From: Anisakis pegreffii
Lineage: Eukaryota; Nematoda; Chromadorea; Rhabditida; Anisakidae
Length of the DNA stretch: 64,000 nucleotides
NCBI GenBank assembly: GCA_035041965.1
Contig: JAPYMA010000199.1
Span: 32,245-96,244 of the forward strand
Direction of reading: 5' to 3'
Shown here: piece after piece, positions 58,408 to 64,000 of the stretch
Layout of the letters: every line of letters starts with the position of its first letter
Position numbering within the stretch: position 1 is the stretch's first letter
The notes under the pieces: generated by a model
Told to the model about the DNA's origin: nothing
The model's database searches: none
The model's input: the letters and a program-made list of their open reading frames with translations, nothing else
Translations under genes and position numbers: made by a program

Positions 58408-59339
58408 ACTTGATCAGCACTGAATCATTTTGGATTTTGTTTTCGGATTAGAATTTGAGATCTTTTTCTCGATATTTCTGACAGTTACGATGTCGATTTG
58501 GTGAAATTTCGGTAAAGTTATAAGCAAAAAACTGTCAAAATTTTACACCCCATTTGAAAAAACCGCTCGAAGTTGGCACAACGAAGTGAAACCGCGAAAT
58601 TGAATATAGGCGTTTATCTTGATCTCCGCAACATTAATACATAATATTAATATTTGTATGTGTTTTTTAATATTAATGGTGTTTTTATGTGTTTTTATAT
58701 TAATGATGTTTGTATGTGCATAGTTGTAATGCAATCACGATATCCGGGATATGAGGATATCGTGATTGCATTATAACTATGCACGTACAGAGGTTTGCAG
58801 TCATCCGGTTTCTCCGGTTGACTCGGAACGTCATTCAGCTTATTTAAATGTTTAATTGAATTAACTCGATCTTCAGATTCATTTATTCTGCCAATTAAAT
58901 CATTAATCTCAATATTACATCTTTTTAATTCAGTTAATTCTTCCAATTTAATTCAATTAATCGCAGATCTTTCCATTAGTATGATTTAATCTTTCTTTAT
59001 TTCTTTCTTTCAATTGAATCAAATTGTAATTACTTCGACTTACATTCATTATGAAGTATCATTATGTTCCATTACCTTTTGTTTTATTTTCTATGATATT
59101 TGCTTTTAGTTACAGATTTTTCATAATACTATCATGTTTTCATGCAATGCTTATTGGTATTTTTTATTGTTGTGGGTCTAAATTGTGTATGTTTAATTTG
59201 AAATAATTCGTGATGGTTATTATGCATTTGAAAAAATGCTACAATATATTATGAAAGTAATGTTGTAAACAGTAATGATGTAAATGAGTATTATGAAAGA
59301 TTTTTAATAAATAAAGATGAATAGTAATAACTTGTGTGG
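58408..59339. other. AT-rich intergenic sequence with a hairpin
   Basis: No supported gene. It contains ATTAAT/TTTTTATGTG-type simple repeats at about 58630-58715 followed by the hairpin annotated separately. Confidence 0.45.
58717..58783. repeat. 67-bp near-perfect hairpin (29-bp arms, 9-nt loop)
   Basis: Arms 58717-58745 and 58755-58783 are reverse complements with a single mismatch, enclosing the loop GGGATATGA. The arms begin TGCATAGTTGTAATGC and end GATATCC. The hairpin sits just after a run of ATTAATGGTGTTTTTATGTG-like repeats. It could be a MITE remnant or a structured RNA; no protein is involved. Confidence 0.9.
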
Positions 59340-60040
59340 TATTACATGGAAATAAAATATCAAAATTATCGAAAAAGGAGCAAAAAACTTCTCCGCTAAA
59401 AATCTCACAAAAATCCTTACCTAATAACCCCTTACTATCTCAAAATCCGCAATTTCGACATATCATATCTCAGCTTAGCATAAATATTTTGAGACGCTCA
59501 GAACGGTTTTAAGATGGCTTTGTCTGTCTGAACAACAATATCACAAGGAGAACTCCGATCCACCAACAGAAACCTAAAAACCGCGAAAATCGTCATTTCA
59601 GGATTTTCGGCCAATGGATTTGTTTTTTAAAGTATCACAAATTTGGCATCAATCGAGTTGGAATGAGGCACTGTACGCAACGAAATATGAATAATCTCAC
59701 TAGTTGTTGCCATTCTTGTGTTCTGACCGCAAAATGTGTCACTACCCGATTTCTAAGCGCCATCATAGCGAATTCTTCCGTCCGATTTCTCAGAAGAAAA
59801 CCAAAAAAAAACGAAACAATTACAACATTGTGTTCCACTGTTCTTTTGGAGGATTTTTCTGACCTCACTTCTCTCATGCAGCCATAATTTTATACTTTTC
59901 GTTGTACACTCGTCAAGCTGAACCGATTGGTACCTATCTAATCGCAAAAAATCATCTCATTAGAAACTTCACAAAACCCTGACCATATATATCTATTACG
60001 ATTTCAAAATCCGCATTGTCGAGATATTATGGTGCTTCTA
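59340..60040 (-). repeat. Interspersed repeat, copies 2 and 3 (related to 3960-4440)
   Basis: 59340-59690 contains CAAAATTATCGAAAAAGGAG and ATCGTCATTTCAGGATTTTC, which are reverse complements of blocks at 4340-4360 and 4110-4135 in matching order. A shorter piece at about 59880-60040 repeats the 'accgattggtacc' and 'tcaaaatccgcattgtcgag' parts, giving a second tandem, partial copy. Confidence 0.65.
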
Positions 60041-60099
60041 CCGGCTGCTGGGTGGAGTGACCTGAGTTTCCAAAAGCTTCTACTAGAGAAGTGAATGAA

Positions 60100-60300
60100 A
60101 TGACGTTCGGTTTGAGCATTACAGTTGGAAACAGGAGCATGCATGTACATTTACCATTACAGTTGCCATGTACATTACCGCTACATTTACCATGTACTTG
60201 AGCACTTACCATTACAGTTGCCACCGTCCTTGCGTGGTTATTCACGAATATACTCACTCAGATAGAAGGAAAGAAGAGCATGCATGTACATTCAGAAGCG
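60100..60300. repeat. Short imperfect repeats of a TACCATTACAGTTGCCA-like unit
   Basis: TTACCATTACAGTTGCCA occurs at about 60151 and again at about 60205, with related CATGTACATTACC/CATTTACCATGTAC pieces between. GAGCATGCATGTACATT occurs near 60138 and 60278. Looks like a degenerate minisatellite. Confidence 0.6.
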
Positions 60301-61900
60301 CTGACTGAACACTCTTGAAGATTTTGATACAAAGCATGACTCGCGGCTGCCGGAGGGAAATGCAGAGGGTTTTTCCGAAGTTGCATGCTCTCCACAGAAG
60401 AAAAAATTGAACATAAGTCACAGACAGCAACCTTTCCTGTGCATATTACTAAATCTCAAACAGTGACGCTCACTATAAACTACTGATCTCATCGTAGGAT
60501 TTACGCTAACGTGCATTACACGCCATACCACGAATGCCCTACTTGCTTTGCAATTCCTATCCTATGCTAAATGACAAAATGTCTTTCATAAACTCCGTCT
60601 CCTTCCAGGAGGATCTATCACCTTATTCGAGAATCCTTGTTCTTTTGTCATATCATCATGCTCTTCGAAAGAAGCTAATTCATTGCTCGACAACTGTCTC
60701 ACTATGCTTATATTATGTGTGCGATCTTCCCATGAGATGTTCCTCAGTTCATGATTACTCATTTCAGCTACATTTTGCTGAATCACTAACAGTGTTTTGC
60801 ATCAGTAAATTTTCTGAATGCCTTCTCACACCAATACTTCGAGAAGCCTATGAATGTCAAGTTCTTAGTCTCCAACTGCGATGTAAACAATCCTAGAACC
60901 TATACTGCGCTTGAATTCACTCAAACCTATCGTCACAAAACTGCAGCAGTTGCTGCCATAACAATCCTAAACTCGTCAGATCCTGACGACTCGTTGATCC
61001 TTTCAGGCGATTTCAGTGTAATGTGTGGTAACACATGGAAAAACATTTAATACAGCTGTCGCGCCACGCACCATTGATACTTTCAAATTTATCCAAATCT
61101 CAGCAAAGTTATGAGCTTATGTCCAGGCAAGAGCATCAAAATTGAGACTGTCCCTACCATGTGACGTCGAATTGCACCCGAATATTTGTGCGGGGCTTTC
61201 TACGCACTTTGCGATTCTGTCTCAATCATGGAACGCCACTGAATCATGCCCAGCAATACTTCCCCTCATTATGGCTGGCGCGACAGCAAAAAAACACGGT
61301 AATGAATAACGATAGGATCAACAAACTGATGAAGGCATGAAAACACGAAATAATCATAACATAAGCAACAACAAAAAATAATCATGACAACAGGACAATC
61401 GAACAAATTAATATAAACAACAGTTAACATAATCAAATTAACACATTTCATGCCCGTATATCCAATGCCCATATACATTTCATGCCCATGTATACACAAC
61501 AGCAACAGCAACAAAACAATCAAACAACTATTTCCATAAACACGGCATTTCAATGGCTACATCCAATCGGACAGTCCAAAACAAAATAATATGAACACAT
61601 TCTGGAAGAATAGGAAACAGAATCAAGCGAGCTGCAATCGTTTTGGCTCAACTCAAAATAAATTTGAAGTCAAGTCAAGCTATTGATAAGCGAAGCTTGA
61701 CTCAGGCCTTGTCTCCGTCTACACAAGGTATGAGAGCAGTCCGGGGAATGCTACCTGCCTTTCTATTCCTCAAGTTATCATTTGAGTGCTCAAATTATAA
61801 ACTATGAGAAAATTTCACAATATTACCCCAAAAATGCTGTCTCAGAAACACCTTATTGAGGACACACATATCAGCTCATTCCAAGCCTGAGAAAACCTTA
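60300..61900. other. Gene-poor region with possible decayed coding fragments
   Basis: On the minus strand, 60786-60586 is open and protein-like (QNVAEMSNHELRNISWEDR), preceded by a TTCAG acceptor and, further up, a FSKYWCEKAFRKFTDAKHC frame that vaguely recalls hAT-related zinc-finger proteins. I cannot assemble a gene. The rest is non-coding by eye. Confidence 0.3.
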
Positions 61901-61929
61901 TGTTAGCGGTCAAGAGAAAGCTCTAACCT

Positions 61930-62184
61930 CTATGCGCAGCCCAGACCGCAGTCATCCAGTTCAACCCTGGCCCGGGATATAAGCTCTCGGAAGTGGTCAA
62001 ATATTACGAACAGAGGCAGTGAATTTAAAATTTGATGATATTCAAACATTTCCCCGTTTACAAACTGGAGAACCCATATAGCTTCACATTCCCTTTGAAT
62101 GGATTTCTCAAACTTATCAAGTACCTTATTAGCACTAATGATGGACAATAGCTGCACTGGCATGGGAGATAAGGATGTCATCAT
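61930..62184 (-). other. Unrecognised 84-codon open segment, possibly from a retroelement
   Basis: An open frame on the minus strand with a segment KVLDKFEKSIQRECEAIWVL. The upstream part is duplicated at about 62560-62640 with changes that alter the frame, which argues for repeat-derived rather than host coding sequence. No domain was recognised with confidence. Confidence 0.25.
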
Positions 62185-63330
62185 AGAAGTGCATGAATGC
62201 CGTCATGACACTAGCTAATAGATAAGCTTCGGCGAGTAACCACAAACACCTGAGAGATTTCTCCTCATAACACATTTGATAACATTGGAACATTATTCCA
62301 GCTGTTATCAAACAGCACTACGAGGAAGTCGAGTCACCATTCAGCAGCTCGACTCTACAGGTGAGCGGTCCAGGCGAACTTTCCAGACCTACCGCTAACT
62401 TCATAAGGCGATTCATACCCTACGTTCATGGAACTCAGTTTTATAGGGATATTTTTTTCTTATATGCCAGCGTAGCTATTCAAAACAAAGCTAAATAACC
62501 CATAATGCCTTTTCTCCCATTCGGCTGGATTTCTTAAAGTCTTCAAGTGCCTAACTAGCATCTATGACAGACAATAACTGCACTGGCAAAGGAAATAAGG
62601 ATGTCATCATAGAAGTGTATGAATACCATCATGACACTAGCCAATAGATAAGCTTCGGCGAGTAACCACAAACACCTGAGAGATTTCTCCTCATAGCGCA
62701 TTTAATAACATTGAACTGAGTGAAACGATTTTATATGTGCAAGCCAATGGTCAACCCGATTATAATTCCCCCCTGTTATGAGAAAGTGCGCACAGTGAGT
62801 CCGGGAACCCTCGTTACCTGAGCAAATGCCCGAAGACACTTCTCAGGCCAACTTACGCGCATTCCCTATCCCCGGTCAAATCGGCGCCTTTCCCGGGCCG
62901 GGAACGCCCGTAATATGTTCCGAAGAATAAATGCTAACGATACTCGGGTAAATATCGCTAGCATATTTTTAGTTGTTTCTCCCCGATTCGCCGAGACTGC
63001 CGGTAGGCGGGGAACGCCTGTCGCATTTACCTATACCTAGCCCCTCTTGTTGGCAGCTCGACGGGTTGGGATCACCCACGCAATCAAAATATGCTTTTTA
63101 AAGATGAGCCATTGACTGCACACATGATATCGCATTCAACACAGTTCAGCTGTTACTAAACAGCACTACAAGGAAAACGTTCTTCGAGTCACCATCTAGC
63201 GACTCGACTCTACAGGTGAGTGGTCCAGGCGAACTTTCCAGACCTACCGCTAACTTCATAAGGCGATTCATACCCTACGGTCGTGGAACTCATTTTTACA
63301 GGGATAGTTCTCTTTTATCATATGCCAGTG
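62130..63330 (+). repeat. Two interleaved diverged repeat pairs
   Basis: Pair a: 62130-62287 and 62556-62713 (426 bp apart), sharing AGATAAGCTTCGGCGAGTAA and CCTGAGAGATTTCTCCTCAT. Pair b: about 62299-62460 and 63146-63310, sharing CCAGGCGAACTTTCCAGACC and ACTTCATAAGGCGATTCATA. The order is a-b-a-b, so the likely event is a duplication of an a+b segment followed by divergence and an insertion between the second a and b (62714-63145, relatively GC-rich). Confidence 0.85.
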
Positions 63331-63534
63331 CAGTTATTATCAACCCCATTCCCAGCTCCTCCCGCAATAAACTGTGTATTCTCTCATGTGATACCTTCAA
63401 TTCTAAGAAGCGATCAGTTCCGAGAGCTTCAATCTCAGCCATGAAATGACTAGGACCCTGCCTCAGATTGTCCATAGATAGCTAAGTATTCCTCTAAATC
63501 GCATGCTAATATGGCTCACAGTAACCTTAAATTA

Positions 63535-63715
63535 ACGTTTGACTAAGCAAAGTCAAAGCCCGCTAATCGCTACACCAACTTAAGTCAACATGTGCTAAAT
63601 TTCCAGTCAAGTCCTTTCAAAGCTTTGGTTCAATGGGCTTATAATACAGTCACAGTCAAGCTAAGTCAAGTCAAAGTTATGAATAAATTAAATCAAATTA
63701 AGTTAAGCTGGATGG
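63535..63715 (+). repeat. Low-complexity AGTCAAGTCAAA-type sequence
   Basis: Repeated degenerate AGTCAA units (AAGTCAAAGC, CAGTCAAGTC, AAGTCAAGTCAAAG). A shorter similar patch lies at about 61665-61690. No coding signal. Confidence 0.55.
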
Positions 63716-63860
63716 AACAGCTACCTCAATACACATCGGTAAATGTGCTAGTCTCATATCTATGCTAGAGTCCAACACAGATTCACGTAATAGAGTCCAC
63801 ATTGGGAAGGAGAGGGGGTAATGGTGGGGTATACAAACTGAAAAGAAATTTCAATTAGGT

Positions 63861-63940
63861 GGGATGGGTCATATCTATAGCCAGTCCAAGTCCCTACCTC
63901 TGGCTCCGGAGTTAAGCGGGTCGTTACGTGCCGCATCCCT
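63861..63940 (+). pseudogene. Possible 5S rRNA-like fragment
   Basis: CATATC (63870-63875) is followed after exactly 34 nt by AGTTAAGC (63910-63917), the same elements and spacing as in the 5' half of eukaryotic 5S rRNA as I remember it, and CCGGAGTTAAGCGGGTCG resembles the internal promoter. GGGATG at 63861 could pair with CATCCC at 63934. The expected 3' half is not seen. It may be a 5S-derived element or coincidence. Confidence 0.3.
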
Positions 63941-64000
63941 CCTTCGCCCTACCCACATCCCGTATTAAAAGGTTTACAATATTCACTACAGCGATGAATG

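Noticed and set aside
60586..60786. 66-codon minus-strand ORF with protein-like composition
   Set aside because: Could not be joined to other exons or matched to a family; too weak to call a gene, so only mentioned in the regional entry.

Overview
The window is nuclear DNA of a nematode. Genes have many short introns (often 45-80 bp) with GT-AG borders and TTTCAG-like acceptors. The protein set is nematode-typical: a vitellogenin without a polyserine phosvitin, an UNC-42-like homeodomain protein, CSB, group II PAK, EDEM2 and others. AT content is high and there is no sign of bacterial organisation. Nothing in the sequence lets me name the species. I joined all exon models by eye from reading frame, splice signals and remembered family similarity. 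The main models keep a continuous phase from ATG to stop.

Layout from left to right: a riboflavin transporter cut by the left edge (minus, 1-1975); a repeat-rich block (about 2.6-7.9 kb) with a higher-order tandem array; mitochondrial cardiolipin synthase (minus, 9180-11430); vitellogenin copy 1 (minus, 12313-17960); a spacer with a divergent cyclophilin gene (minus, 19423-21210); vitellogenin copy 2 (plus, 22296-27943); the homeobox gene unc-42 (minus, 28802-36377); mitochondrial aspartyl-tRNA synthetase (minus, 37565-41300); EDEM2 mannosidase-like protein (minus, 41873-46331); a small secreted Cys-rich protein (plus, 47915-48568); CSB/ERCC6 SNF2 ATPase (minus, 49007-54429); PAK group II kinase (minus, 55387-58042) with a tiny gene 45 bp upstream of its start (58088-58407); then a gene-poor, repeat-rich right end (58.4-64 kb).

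The outstanding feature is a pair of 6,252-bp inverted arms (11860-18111 and 22145-28396), each holding one complete eight-exon vitellogenin gene. The arms look identical, introns and UTRs included, with no net indel. They end 151 bp before the start codon and about 45 bp after the poly(A) signal, so they match the transcription unit plus a minimal promoter (TATA box and two TGATAA GATA sites). The 4,033-bp spacer carries a cyclophilin-fold gene that has lost key catalytic residues. A ~475-bp piece at the 3' end of that gene recurs in direct orientation inside an intron of unc-42, just outside the right arm.

Most genes are unrelated housekeeping or developmental loci (lipid, tRNA charging, ER quality control, DNA repair, signalling) and do not form a pathway. 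The one operon-like arrangement is the small ORF followed by the PAK gene. The vitellogenin pair is a dosage unit for yolk protein.
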